Positions 1 through 8,480 of a DNA stretch of 64,000 bases are shown in pieces; within the stretch, counting starts at the first letter, position 1; every line of letters begins with the position of its first letter. Below the pieces are notes generated by a model. It was not told the origin of the DNA. It worked only from the letters and a program-made list of their open reading frames with translations, and ran no database searches. A program made the position numbers and the translations under genes. Origin of the DNA: JAJVID01 sp035714085 (GTDB lineage Bacteria; Acidobacteriota; Blastocatellia; RBC074); the NCBI GenBank assembly GCA_035714085.1, contig DASTMP010000284.1, positions 1 to 64,000 on the forward strand. The letters run 5' to 3'.

Positions 1-207
1 GGGCGCATCCTGCTCATTGGCAAAATAGAGAAACGAAGGCAGCGTCGGAACCGCGCCGACTTCCCCTTCGGCGATGAGTTGCGGGATGTCGAAGACGTGA
101 ATAGGCGGGGTGTCGCCGGTCACCGGCTCCCGCGTGTCGACATATGCGACGGCTGAATTAGTCGTGCCAAGGTCAATTCCAATTAGATAGCGGCTTGATA
201 CTTCCAT
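1..207 (-). CDS. Hsp70-family protein, N-terminal part (cut by window edge)
   Basis: The 69 residues seen begin MEVSSRYLIGIDLGTTNSAV, the phosphate-1 motif of the Hsp70/actin ATPase fold. They continue into an acidic, proline-rich stretch and PSFLYF, just as in the longer Hsp70 protein encoded immediately upstream on the same strand. The two are therefore diverged tandem paralogues. The ATG at 207 lies 13 bases after the stop of the small gene before it, so it is probably the last or later gene of one operon. No strong ribosome site is visible. It is likely a specialised cytoplasmic Hsp70 rather than housekeeping DnaK, because the neighbours are DUF2760 and a second Hsp70 rather than grpE or dnaJ. 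The rest lies outside the window. Confidence 0.85.
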   Translation of the reverse strand, partial: MEVSSRYLIGIDLGTTNSAVAYVDTREPVTGDTPPIHVFDIPQLIAEGEVGAVPTLPSFLYFANEQDAP

Positions 208-220
208 GCGCTGCTAAGGC

Positions 221-544
221 TTACTTCTTTGCGTACCACTCATCCGTCAAAAACTCTCTCGGTATTTCCTGGTTTGAAGGGCTATCGTAACCAAGAACCT
301 CAAGGGTTCTAAACCACTGATCACGTTTAGAGGCGGGCAGTTTTGCGCCACACCAAGGACAGTAGTCGATCGCTTGAACTGAAGAGCCACCATCGTGAAT
401 AACCAATCCATACTCGTCGAACTTGGGAGAGTAATGAATCAGACTGTCTGGACAGTCGAACGGATGCCGATGCTGAGAGCACTGATGATTCAATGCTTCT
501 GACATTGCTTGACAGCAAAAACGCTTCGGGCCAGAACTATGCAT
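221..544 (-). CDS. Small Cys/His-rich protein, DUF6980-like
   Basis: This is a 107-residue protein with the pattern CC near residue 9, then H-x-C, H-x-PFDCPD, a central HDGG, and CPWCGAKLP. The paired cysteines and histidines suggest zinc binding. The pattern resembles the uncharacterised DUF6980 family as I remember it, so the family name is tentative. The ATG at 544 has a GGAGAAGG ribosome site and overlaps the end of the upstream Hsp70 gene by 8 bases, which implies translational coupling. Sitting between two Hsp70 genes, it may be an accessory of that pair. Its biochemical function is unknown. Confidence 0.65.
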   Translation of the reverse strand: MHSSGPKRFCCQAMSEALNHQCSQHRHPFDCPDSLIHYSPKFDEYGLVIHDGGSSVQAIDYCPWCGAKLPASKRDQWFRTLEVLGYDSPSNQEIPREFLTDEWYAKK

Positions 545-2387
545 CGTCCTTCTCCCGAATATTGAATTCCAGCTTCCACCGTTGCTGTCCGTCGCGCGAG
601 ACGCACCAGAGTTCGAGCGTGCCGATCTCGGTGACGCGGCTCTCCAATCGCACCGGCAGCACTGTCTCTTCCTGCCCGTCGACCTTGAGCGTGACTTCGA
701 GCGGGCTTATCTCTTGAATTTCATCAGCGCCCCAATCATCAACCATTCCACCGATCTGATCCTGTTTGCGAATGGTCGAACTCAGGAAGCGGAACTCCGC
801 TGGTTCGCCGACGACCAGGCCGAATTCGCGGTTAGGAATTTTGGCCTCCGTCCCCTCTTCCATTCCGAACGGAACGACGCAGAGCGCTTTGAGCGGAGCG
901 GGCAGCCCAGGGACAGCGGGCATCGCGCTTTCGATGCCGATGTAGTAGGCGCGCGAAGCGCCGCTGCGGATGCGAACGCCGCGACCGCCACGGGCGCGAC
1001 CGTAATAAGCCGCGCCTCGCGCCACAGCGTGGTCGAGGTCTGGCGCGTCCAATACTTCTTTCGCGCCAAGCGGCTCGAAGCCTTCGGCGACTAGCCAGTT
1101 GTTGAGCGCATCGACCAGACGATCGCGCAGCAGCGACGCTTTCATTACGCCGCCGTTGAAAAGAATGTGCGTCGGGCAGGCGAATCCGCTCTTGCCGCGC
1201 CTGATCGCTGCGGATTCGGGGGCGTTGGCCGCCTGCTGCGCGAGGAAACGGGCGAGGTGTTTGGTGACCGCAGGATCGGCCGCGTAAGGCAGGCCGAGTT
1301 CCTGAAAACCGATACGGCGCTGTCGCACGGGCATCTCGGTATTCGCCACGAGCGGGAAGAAGCCTTCCACCAAGGCTTGCTCGACGTCTTCGCGCAGAAG
1401 TTCAGTTTTGATCGTCCCGCCGACCAGCTTCGTGCCTTTGCCGAGAACTGTGATCGGATGCTTTTTGCTCCTCGGCTCCGAGAAGAGCTTTTCTTTCGCG
1501 ATCCGCGCCTGATGCCAGAGCGATTGCAATTGCCAGGTGTCTATGCGATGGCCCTCGTCTTCCAATCGCTGCTGCAACAATCGCGCGAGCGACAAATCCA
1601 TATTATCGCCGCCTAGCAGGATGTGATCGCCAACAGCGACGCGGCGGAGCGCCAGTTCCCCATTCTCTTCCGAAACGGTGATCAGGCTGAAGTCGGTCGT
1701 GCCGCCGCCCACGTCGCAAACCAGAATCAGGTCGCCGACCTTGACGCGTTTGCGCCAGGCTTCGCCATGAGTCTCGATCCAGGCGTAGAAAGCGGCCTGA
1801 GGCTCTTCCAGCAGCGTGACCCGGCGCAATCCTGCCTGCTCGGCGGCGCGCAGCGTCAATTCGCGCGCCTCTTCATCGAACGACGCCGGGACGGTCAGGA
1901 AGATCTGCTGCTCGCTAAGCGCGAGTTCCGGCGCTTTTTTCGCCACCCGGTTGTCCCACATGCTGCGAAGGTATTCGAGGTAGCGCGCCGAAGCGTCAAC
2001 GGGGGATAGCTTCGGAACCTCGTCCGGCGCTTGCCAGGGCAGGATCGCAGCGGCGCGGTTGACCGCGGCGTATGAAAGCCAGGACTTGGCCGACGAGATC
2101 AGCCTCGCGGGGTTCTCAGCCCCGCGTTTGCGCGCCAGTTCGCCGATCACGAACTGCGGATTTCGATCCCAGGGCAGATTCAGACTTCCCTTCGGGAAAT
2201 CCATTTCGCCGGGAACGAAGAGGAACGAAGGCAGCAGTGAGCGGTCTTCCACTTCGCCAGGATTGACTAGTTGCGGGACGCCGCCAACCTCGATGCGCGC
2301 AGCCTCTTCCGGCGCCGCGTTATCGACATAAGCCAGGGCGGAATTGGTCGTGCCCAGATCAATACCAACTATATATCGCGTATCCAC
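537..2387 (-). CDS. Hsp70-family protein (616 aa, non-canonical)
   Basis: The nucleotide-binding domain shows GIDLGTTNSALAYVD at the N-terminus, LTVPASFDEEARELT near residue 165, EEPQAAFYAW near 195, and the phosphate-2 motif VCDVGGGTTDFSL near 225. ILFNGGVMKA near 405 is the adenosine motif. The C-terminal 170 residues do not look like the standard DnaK peptide-binding domain and lack an EEVD-like tail. Translation starts at GTG, 2387, with GGAGGG five bases before it. It follows the DUF2760 gene across a repeat-filled gap and overlaps the small Cys/His gene. Inference: a dedicated chaperone-like ATPase whose client is unknown. Confidence 0.9.
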   Translation of the reverse strand: MDTRYIVGIDLGTTNSALAYVDNAAPEEAARIEVGGVPQLVNPGEVEDRSLLPSFLFVPGEMDFPKGSLNLPWDRNPQFVIGELARKRGAENPARLISSAKSWLSYAAVNRAAAILPWQAPDEVPKLSPVDASARYLEYLRSMWDNRVAKKAPELALSEQQIFLTVPASFDEEARELTLRAAEQAGLRRVTLLEEPQAAFYAWIETHGEAWRKRVKVGDLILVCDVGGGTTDFSLITVSEENGELALRRVAVGDHILLGGDNMDLSLARLLQQRLEDEGHRIDTWQLQSLWHQARIAKEKLFSEPRSKKHPITVLGKGTKLVGGTIKTELLREDVEQALVEGFFPLVANTEMPVRQRRIGFQELGLPYAADPAVTKHLARFLAQQAANAPESAAIRRGKSGFACPTHILFNGGVMKASLLRDRLVDALNNWLVAEGFEPLGAKEVLDAPDLDHAVARGAAYYGRARGGRGVRIRSGASRAYYIGIESAMPAVPGLPAPLKALCVVPFGMEEGTEAKIPNREFGLVVGEPAEFRFLSSTIRKQDQIGGMVDDWGADEIQEISPLEVTLKVDGQEETVLPVRLESRVTEIGTLELWCVSRDGQQRWKLEFNIREKDDA

Positions 2388-2397
2388 AATTTCCCTC

Positions 2398-2478
2398 CGG
2401 GAGTGGGGAATGGGGAATGGGGAATGGGAAGAAAGGTCTTTTCCTTATTCCCCACTCCCCACTCCCCACTCCCCTCAC
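2398..2478 (+). repeat. Inverted repeat of GGGGAAT/GGGGAGT heptads
   Basis: Three to four copies of a GGAATGG-type heptad are followed, after about 17 bases, by the complementary heptads TTCCCCACTCCCCACTCCCC. It would fold into an imperfect hairpin. It fills the gap between the DUF2760 and Hsp70 genes and reaches the DUF2760 stop codon. Confidence 0.85.
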
Positions 2479-3020
2479 ATTATTTCCACTTCGGCCGGCG
2501 CAATGATCAAGCGACCGTCGCTCTCGGGTAGCGGCGGCAGATTTACTCGCGCGACGCGCCATCCGCGATGGCGCAACAACCCGCGGAGCGGCGGATGTCC
2601 TGTCACATTACCGATCAACTTAATCGCCGCCGGGTCAAAGCCCGGCTCGACGGTCACCGGTTGCCCTTCTTCGGAGGCGATCACCGGTTCGAGCGTGAGG
2701 TAATGATCAATCGCCTTCCGGCAACTTTCATGCACGTCGCGCGCGGCGGCGCCTATCTGCGCGTCCTGATAGGGCGCAATGTCCTCGGTGATGAAATCTA
2801 TCAACCGTCCGTCGCGCTGCAATAAGGCGAGCATCTGCACGGCCCGATCCACCGACTCTGGCGCAGGCGTCTCAAGCTCCTGCGCCCGTTCAAAAACCGG
2901 AGCGGGTCGCCCCAGCTCCGGGACCAATTCCGGAGCGATCTCAGCAGGGATTTCCCCGTTTGAAAGCACCGAAAAGAAACACCGAAAGGCGTATGACAAA
3001 CGTTGTCCGAATCCCATCAT
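2475..3020 (-). CDS. DUF2760 domain protein, partner of Hsp70 genes
   Basis: This is a 181-residue soluble protein. The C-terminal half carries a helix-rich segment (LLQRDGRLIDFITEDI, residues about 65-80) and HESCRKAIDHYL. After it come GHPPLRGLLRHRGWRV and LPPLPESDGRLIIAPAEVEI at the end. This is the signature of DUF2760, a family known mainly for lying next to non-canonical Hsp70 genes, as here. A longer frame to 3068 exists, but AGGGG lies seven bases before the ATG at 3020, so I use that start. It is the first gene of the module. Role unknown; a co-chaperone or adaptor is plausible. Confidence 0.85.
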   Translation of the reverse strand: MMGFGQRLSYAFRCFFSVLSNGEIPAEIAPELVPELGRPAPVFERAQELETPAPESVDRAVQMLALLQRDGRLIDFITEDIAPYQDAQIGAAARDVHESCRKAIDHYLTLEPVIASEEGQPVTVEPGFDPAAIKLIGNVTGHPPLRGLLRHRGWRVARVNLPPLPESDGRLIIAPAEVEIM

Positions 3021-3087
3021 TTCTACACCCCTAAGGATTAGGCAGAGCTGAATTGATTCCCTACACAATGAATTACTATGCTACGAG

Positions 3088-3109
3088 CCATTGCAGGCTT
3101 TAGCAATGG
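3088..3109. other. Small stem-loop CCATTGC / GCAATGG
   Basis: A perfect 7-bp inverted repeat with an 8-base loop lies in the divergent space between the DUF2760 operon and the membrane-protein gene. It could be a regulator site or part of a 5' leader. Confidence 0.4.
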
Positions 3110-3175
3110 GGCAAAAATTCGATATTTACTCATCAAATTACGTTCCAATAACCTCAGGATTTGTTCACAAAGTCA

Positions 3176-3204
3176 TTGACATGGGCCGGGCCGCTACTTA
3201 GAGT
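3176..3204 (+). promoter_or_regulatory. Sigma70-type promoter for the membrane-protein gene
   Basis: TTGACA (3176-3181) and TAGAGT (3199-3204) are separated by exactly 17 bases. The only plus-strand gene downstream starts 115 bases later at 3320. Good match by eye, not tested. Confidence 0.55.
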
Positions 3205-3319
3205 GCGCCCTGTCCTTTGTCGTGTTCCAAAATGGTAGCCGTTCATTTTCGGCCAAGTTAGTGAATACCCTCGGAATTAAACAATCGTCTCTGCCACTAA
3301 TACAAAAGGAGGCTTGCCT

Positions 3320-4330
3320 ATGTTTGGGCTGCAGATACTTGATATCGCGATCGGGCTGATTTTTGTTTACCTGCTGCTAGCGCTGATCTGCACTACGGCC
3401 AGTGAACTTCTCGCGGGCTTGTTCAATCGGCGCTCTCGCAATCTGTTCATCGGGATTCGGGGACTACTCGAAGAAGAGACCGTCAGGCGCGAGAATCCTA
3501 AAGACCCCGACGACCTGAAGGGCAAGGGTCTGGTGGATTTGTTCTACGCGCACCCGCTGATCAAGGCGCTACACGGCCAGAGGATATGGGGCGAAGGTAA
3601 GTCCAAACCGTCCTACATTCCTTCGCGTACTTTCGCGCTCGCCCTGTTGGACATTATCGATCCCGCCAACCCTGATAGGGATAGGAAGATTGATGACATC
3701 CGATGGGCGATTAAGGCGTTGCCCGGCGACTCGGATATCCGAAGAACGCTGCTTATCTTGCTGGACGAGGCCAAATCAGACCTGGGGAAGTTACAGCGGG
3801 GTATCGAAGCCTGGTTCAACAATGCGATGGACAGGGCTTCAGGATGGTACAAACGGCGGACACAAGTAATCGTCTTCGTCATCGCAGTGGTAATGACGAC
3901 GGCGGTTAACGCCGACACCATCCAGATCGCCAAAACCCTCGCCAACGACCCGGCCCTGCGCGAAGCTCTGGTGGCCCAGGCGCAGGAATTCGCCAAGAAT
4001 CCTCCGCCAGCGTCTCAAGGCTCCGGCGCGCAGCCACAAGCCAACTCGGCAGGCGGCGCCGCAACCGGCGCGGCCATATCCCATGTCGAGCTCATCAAGG
4101 AGAACACCGCGGCGCTGCAAAACCTGGGCTTGAAACTGGGTTGGCAGGATGAGTCCAAGGCGCGGATTGACTGGGTCAACAAGATCTTTGGCCTGCTGTT
4201 GACGGCGCTGGCGGTTTCGATGGGCGCGCCCTTCTGGTTCGATATGCTGAACAAGATCATCTCTGTCCGCGCTACCGGCAAGCCGCCGAAGGAAGCGACT
4301 GAGGCGCAGGGGGCGTCAGCCCAAAAGTAG
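3320..4330 (+). CDS. Membrane protein of unknown function, 336 aa
   Basis: The protein begins with a hydrophobic segment (residues about 4-28, LDIAIGLIFVYLLLALICTT). A charged soluble stretch of about 150 residues follows, then a second membrane segment near 185-205 (VIVFVIAVVMTTAV) and a third near 295-315 (IFGLLLTALAVSMGAPFWF). Between the last two is an Ala/Gly/Pro-rich periplasmic or cytoplasmic loop. I do not recognise the family with confidence; similar three-segment proteins occur as hypotheticals in several phyla. AGGAGG at 3307-3312 sets the ATG at 3320. It stands alone, divergent from the Hsp70 module and convergent with the CRTAC1 run. Confidence 0.7.
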   Translation: MFGLQILDIAIGLIFVYLLLALICTTASELLAGLFNRRSRNLFIGIRGLLEEETVRRENPKDPDDLKGKGLVDLFYAHPLIKALHGQRIWGEGKSKPSYIPSRTFALALLDIIDPANPDRDRKIDDIRWAIKALPGDSDIRRTLLILLDEAKSDLGKLQRGIEAWFNNAMDRASGWYKRRTQVIVFVIAVVMTTAVNADTIQIAKTLANDPALREALVAQAQEFAKNPPPASQGSGAQPQANSAGGAATGAAISHVELIKENTAALQNLGLKLGWQDESKARIDWVNKIFGLLLTALAVSMGAPFWFDMLNKIISVRATGKPPKEATEAQGASAQK

Positions 4331-4395
4331 GATGTGGGTCCAACCAGATTGTCGGGACACATTTACAGAATCAACTTCTTCCATTCGAATGCGAA

Positions 4396-4482
4396 GGGAA
4401 GCAAAAAAGGCAAAGAGGACAAAAAAAGCAAAATTCAGGCTTTTTTTGCACTCTTTGCTTTTTTTGCCTTTTTTTGCTTCCC
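4396..4482. repeat. A/T-rich inverted repeat of GCAAAAAA words between convergent genes
   Basis: GGGAAGCAAAAAAGGCAAAG is answered by CTTTTTTTGC words ending GCTTCCC. The long hairpin has T-runs on both strands and lies between convergent stops at 4330 and 4510. It could serve as a bidirectional terminator, but its tandem-word make-up matches the other intergenic repeats here. Confidence 0.7.
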
Positions 4483-4509
4483 CTTACCATTTGCGCCAAA
4501 ACGATTAGC

Positions 4510-6366
4510 TCATTTGCCGACCGTCGGCGAGGGCGACGGCGATAGTGTTGGCTGTGGCATTGGCAGCGGCTTGGTTTCAATGACTCCGGCGCCTTCTCTC
4601 ACGACATAAAGCTGATTGGCTGCGAGGTCGGTCAGTTTGTCCGCCTTCCCGCTGGGCCAGTCGATTTCGACGCGCGCGATCTTGTCGTTGCGGCCGAGCC
4701 CGAACGTCAACGGCAATTCGCTCTGCGAGCAGTAACTCGACCCGCTGTGCGCCATCTGCCACTGCTTCGATCCGTCGGCCAGAGTGATAGTGATCTTCGC
4801 GCCGATGCCGTCGCGGTTCGATTTGTCGCCGACGGTTTTGAACCGGACGAAGCGCGCCTGATTGCCGTTGTCGTTGCGCAGCAGATAGGCCGGGCCGCCG
4901 TTGGTCGTCAGCAGGATGTCGAGATCGCCGTCATTATCGTAATCGCCGTAAGCCGCGCCGCGCGCGACTACGGCTCTCTGGAACGGGCGCCCCGCGCGAG
5001 CCGTCGCCTCGGTGAATCTGGCTTTGCCATCGTTGCGGAAGAGCTGAGGTTTCATCGCATAAGTGATCTTCGGCTGAACCTTGTTAATGTCGTCGGCGAC
5101 GTGGCCGTTGGCCATAAAGAAGTCCGGCTTGCCATCGAGATCGTAATCGAAAAAGAAGAGGCCGAAAGTCAGAGAAAGCATCGTCGCCTGGCCGACGTTT
5201 GACGAGGGCGCCTGGTCAATGAACAGCCCCTTGCCCTGATTGCGGAAGAGGGCCAGCATATCGTTCGAGAAGTTGCCGACGATGATGCTCGGATTGCCCG
5301 ACCCGTCAATGTCCGCGAAATCAGTCCCCATCCCGCCGCGAGCCTTCCCTTCCTCGCTGAGCGCCACGCCGGCGGTCAGAGCCGATTCGGTGAACGTCCC
5401 TTTGCCGCCGTTGTTTTTGTAGAGCTTGTTCGGTTGCGTGTCGTTGGCGACGAAGATGTCGGGCCAGCCGTCACGGTCGTAATCGACAATCGCCACGCCT
5501 AGCGATTTGCCCGTAGGGTCGAGCAGCCCGGCCTTCTCGGTGACGTCGACGAACTTCCCGCCGACGTTGTGATAGAGCCGTGAGCTCTGGCCCTTATATT
5601 TCTCAGGCGTGCAGTAACTCTTGTTGACGTTGTCGAGCGCGCAGAAGACGTCGGTCTCCGGCGACCATTCGACGTAGTTGCAGAGGAAGAGGTCTAGCCG
5701 CCCGTCCTTGTCGTAATCGAAGAACGCCGCCGATGAAGAGAAATATCCCGGCGACGTCAGCCCGACTTTCGCTGTCACATCGATAAATTTCCCTGCGCCG
5801 TTGTTGCGAAAGAGCCTGCTCTGACCCAATGCGGTGACGAAGATGTCTACGAAGCCGTCGTTGTCATAATCTCCAACCGCCACGCCTTGCCCGTAAATCG
5901 GCTTCGCCAATCCGGCCGCCCTTGTGACGTCGGTGAAAGTCCCGTTCTGATTGTTGTGATAGAGCGCCATCACGGAATTGATCGTCTTCGGCGCATCGGC
6001 GAAACTGGTTGAATTGATCAGCAGAATATCCTGCCAGCCGTCATTGTCGTAATCTAGAAACGCGCAACCCGAACCGTTCGTCTCCGGCAAATATTTTTTG
6101 CCGAACGCGCCGTTGTTGTGCTTGAAGCGAATCCCGGCCTGAGAAGTCACATCCGTGAATGTCACTTCGGCAAATTTGGGGGGCAATGGCGGCAGAGCTG
6201 ATGATGATGGAGAGGCCGAAGCATCAGGCGTTGGAGTCCCAGTTGTCGATGTTGCTGTCGCTGCGGCAGTCGGCGCTCCGGCGTTTTCGGTTGCGGATTT
6301 GTTCTGACAGGCAAATGTGAAAAGGGTTGCCGAAATGGCGATCAGCAAGGTAAATCGAAAAATCAT
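4510..6366 (-). CDS. CRTAC1-family lipoprotein: FG-GAP/VCBS repeats plus ASPIC/UnbV
   Basis: The N-terminus MIFRFTLLIAISATLFTFAC is a lipoprotein signal with the cysteine at residue 20, followed by an Ala/Thr/Ser/Pro-rich linker. From about residue 65 to 500 come FG-GAP blades with the calcium-binding DxDxDGxxD pattern (LDYDNDGWQDILL, GDYDNDGFVDIFV, FDYDKDGRLDLFL, VDYDRDGWPDIFV). The last 90 residues are an ASPIC/UnbV domain (NRDGIGAKITITLADG, FGLGRNDKIARVEIDWPSGK). It is presumably an envelope-anchored beta-propeller. It is the last gene of the minus-strand run, separated from the LRR gene by a long repeat. The substrate or partner is unknown. Confidence 0.9.
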   Translation of the reverse strand: MIFRFTLLIAISATLFTFACQNKSATENAGAPTAAATATSTTGTPTPDASASPSSSALPPLPPKFAEVTFTDVTSQAGIRFKHNNGAFGKKYLPETNGSGCAFLDYDNDGWQDILLINSTSFADAPKTINSVMALYHNNQNGTFTDVTRAAGLAKPIYGQGVAVGDYDNDGFVDIFVTALGQSRLFRNNGAGKFIDVTAKVGLTSPGYFSSSAAFFDYDKDGRLDLFLCNYVEWSPETDVFCALDNVNKSYCTPEKYKGQSSRLYHNVGGKFVDVTEKAGLLDPTGKSLGVAIVDYDRDGWPDIFVANDTQPNKLYKNNGGKGTFTESALTAGVALSEEGKARGGMGTDFADIDGSGNPSIIVGNFSNDMLALFRNQGKGLFIDQAPSSNVGQATMLSLTFGLFFFDYDLDGKPDFFMANGHVADDINKVQPKITYAMKPQLFRNDGKARFTEATARAGRPFQRAVVARGAAYGDYDNDGDLDILLTTNGGPAYLLRNDNGNQARFVRFKTVGDKSNRDGIGAKITITLADGSKQWQMAHSGSSYCSQSELPLTFGLGRNDKIARVEIDWPSGKADKLTDLAANQLYVVREGAGVIETKPLPMPQPTLSPSPSPTVGK

Positions 6367-6384
6367 TTTTTACCGCTCTCTTAT

Positions 6385-6597
6385 GAGCCTGCGGAGCAGG
6401 CGACAGCATATAGCCTGGGGCGCGAGCCCCAGGTGAATGGTAGTAAAGTACTCAAAGCCCACGAAGTGGGCGACAGCCGAGGAAGCCGCCGCCCGTTTCA
6501 CGGGCTCGGCGCCGCTCCTAACCTGACCCGGGGTTCCGCTTTCAGCTCCACCCCCGGCTTTATGCTGACGGGCGGCTGCGGCGGGCTTTAGAAAAGA
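6385..6597. repeat. Long palindromic repeat, GCCTGCGGAGCAGGC / AGCCTGGGG family
   Basis: Nested palindromes are GCCTGCGGAGCAGGCGACAG, AGCCTGGGG..CCCCAGG, GCCCACGAAGTGGGCGACAG and CCCGGGGTTCC...CCCCCGGCTTTATGCTG. The order is mirrored about the centre. The same words occur at 13789-14032, so this is a dispersed element. It holds no gene. Confidence 0.8.
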
Positions 6598-6614
6598 ACT
6601 TTTAAAACACGCTC

Positions 6615-7573
6615 TCAGACAAAAACTGTACACCCACGTTCCTCCAGTAGTCGAACCCAGTCGGGGAGGATTAATCGCTTGTTCCATCTCAAATCCAGCT
6701 TCTCAAGGTTCGTCAACTCCCCGAGACCACAGGGCAGATTGACCAACTTGTTCGCGCGCAAATCCAGATGCCTGAGATGCGCCAATTTCCCCAGCGAATC
6801 AGGAAGCGCCTCCAAGCTGTTATTTCTCAGATCAAGATCTGTGAGATTTGCCAGCTCGCCGAGCGACTCAGGAAGCGATGTTAACTGGTTCCCCTGCAAG
6901 ATCAGCTTCCTCAAGTTCTTCAAGCCTCCCAGCGCCTCAGGAAGGGACATCAGTTTGTTGTCCATCAAATGCAATTCTCTCAGTTTGCTCAATCGGCCCA
7001 GCGAATCGGGGAGAGAGGAAAGTTGATTGTTGTAAAGCCGAAGCTCGATCAGGCGCGCCAAATTTCCGACGGCGTCGGGAAGCGACGACAGTTGATTGTC
7101 CGTTATATTCAAGTAGAGGAGGCCGTCCAGATCCCACAGCGAGCCGGGCAAAGATGTCAGGCGATTATTACTGGCGTAGAGAAAAGATAGATTTTGTAGA
7201 TTCCCGATCGCTTCGGGCAGAAAAGCCAGTTCGTTATGTCCCAAATCCAACATTCGAAGCTCGGTCAAATTTCCAATGCCTTCGGGGAGAAAGGAGAAAC
7301 GATTTTCCGCCAGGTTCAATATCTGAAGGTCGGTCAACCGCCACACCGAATCTGGAAGAGAGGCCAACCGGTTATTGTATAAGCTCAAGCTCTTCAGGTT
7401 AGCCATCTGCCCGATGCTCGCAGGCAGAGAAACCAACTGATTCCTGTCCAAATCCAGTTCTTCCAACAGAGCCATGTGGCCAAGGGATTCGGGGATCGTG
7501 GTCAATTGCCCGCCTGCCAAGTCCAATACTCCTTCCCTACGCAGGTCGTCAACTGAACGCGGAAGATTGCCCG

Positions 7574-7577
<4 letters not shown>
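6615..7577 (-). CDS. Leucine-rich-repeat protein, 12 x 23 residues
   Basis: Nearly the whole 320-residue protein is built from 23-residue repeats of the form LPxSLGxLxxLxxLxLxxNxL. Twelve are countable (IPESLG, LPASIG, LPDSVW, LPEGIG, LPEAIG, LPGSLW, LPDAVG, LPDSLG, LPEALG, LPESLG, LPDSLG, LPCGLG), with a short cap LPDWVRLLEERG. This gives a solenoid suited to protein binding. No signal peptide, membrane segment or kinase domain is present, so it looks cytoplasmic. The start at 7577 overlaps the stop of the RnfD-like gene as ATGA, a sign of translational coupling; a longer frame to 7625 is less likely. It may be an interaction partner of that membrane protein. Confidence 0.88.
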
Positions 7578-8476
<899 letters not shown>

Positions 8477-8480
8477 CAGA

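Noticed and set aside
4396..4482. Simple bidirectional terminator
   Set aside because: It may work as one, but its arms are built from repeated GCAAAAAA words like the other intergenic repeats, so it is listed as a repeat instead.
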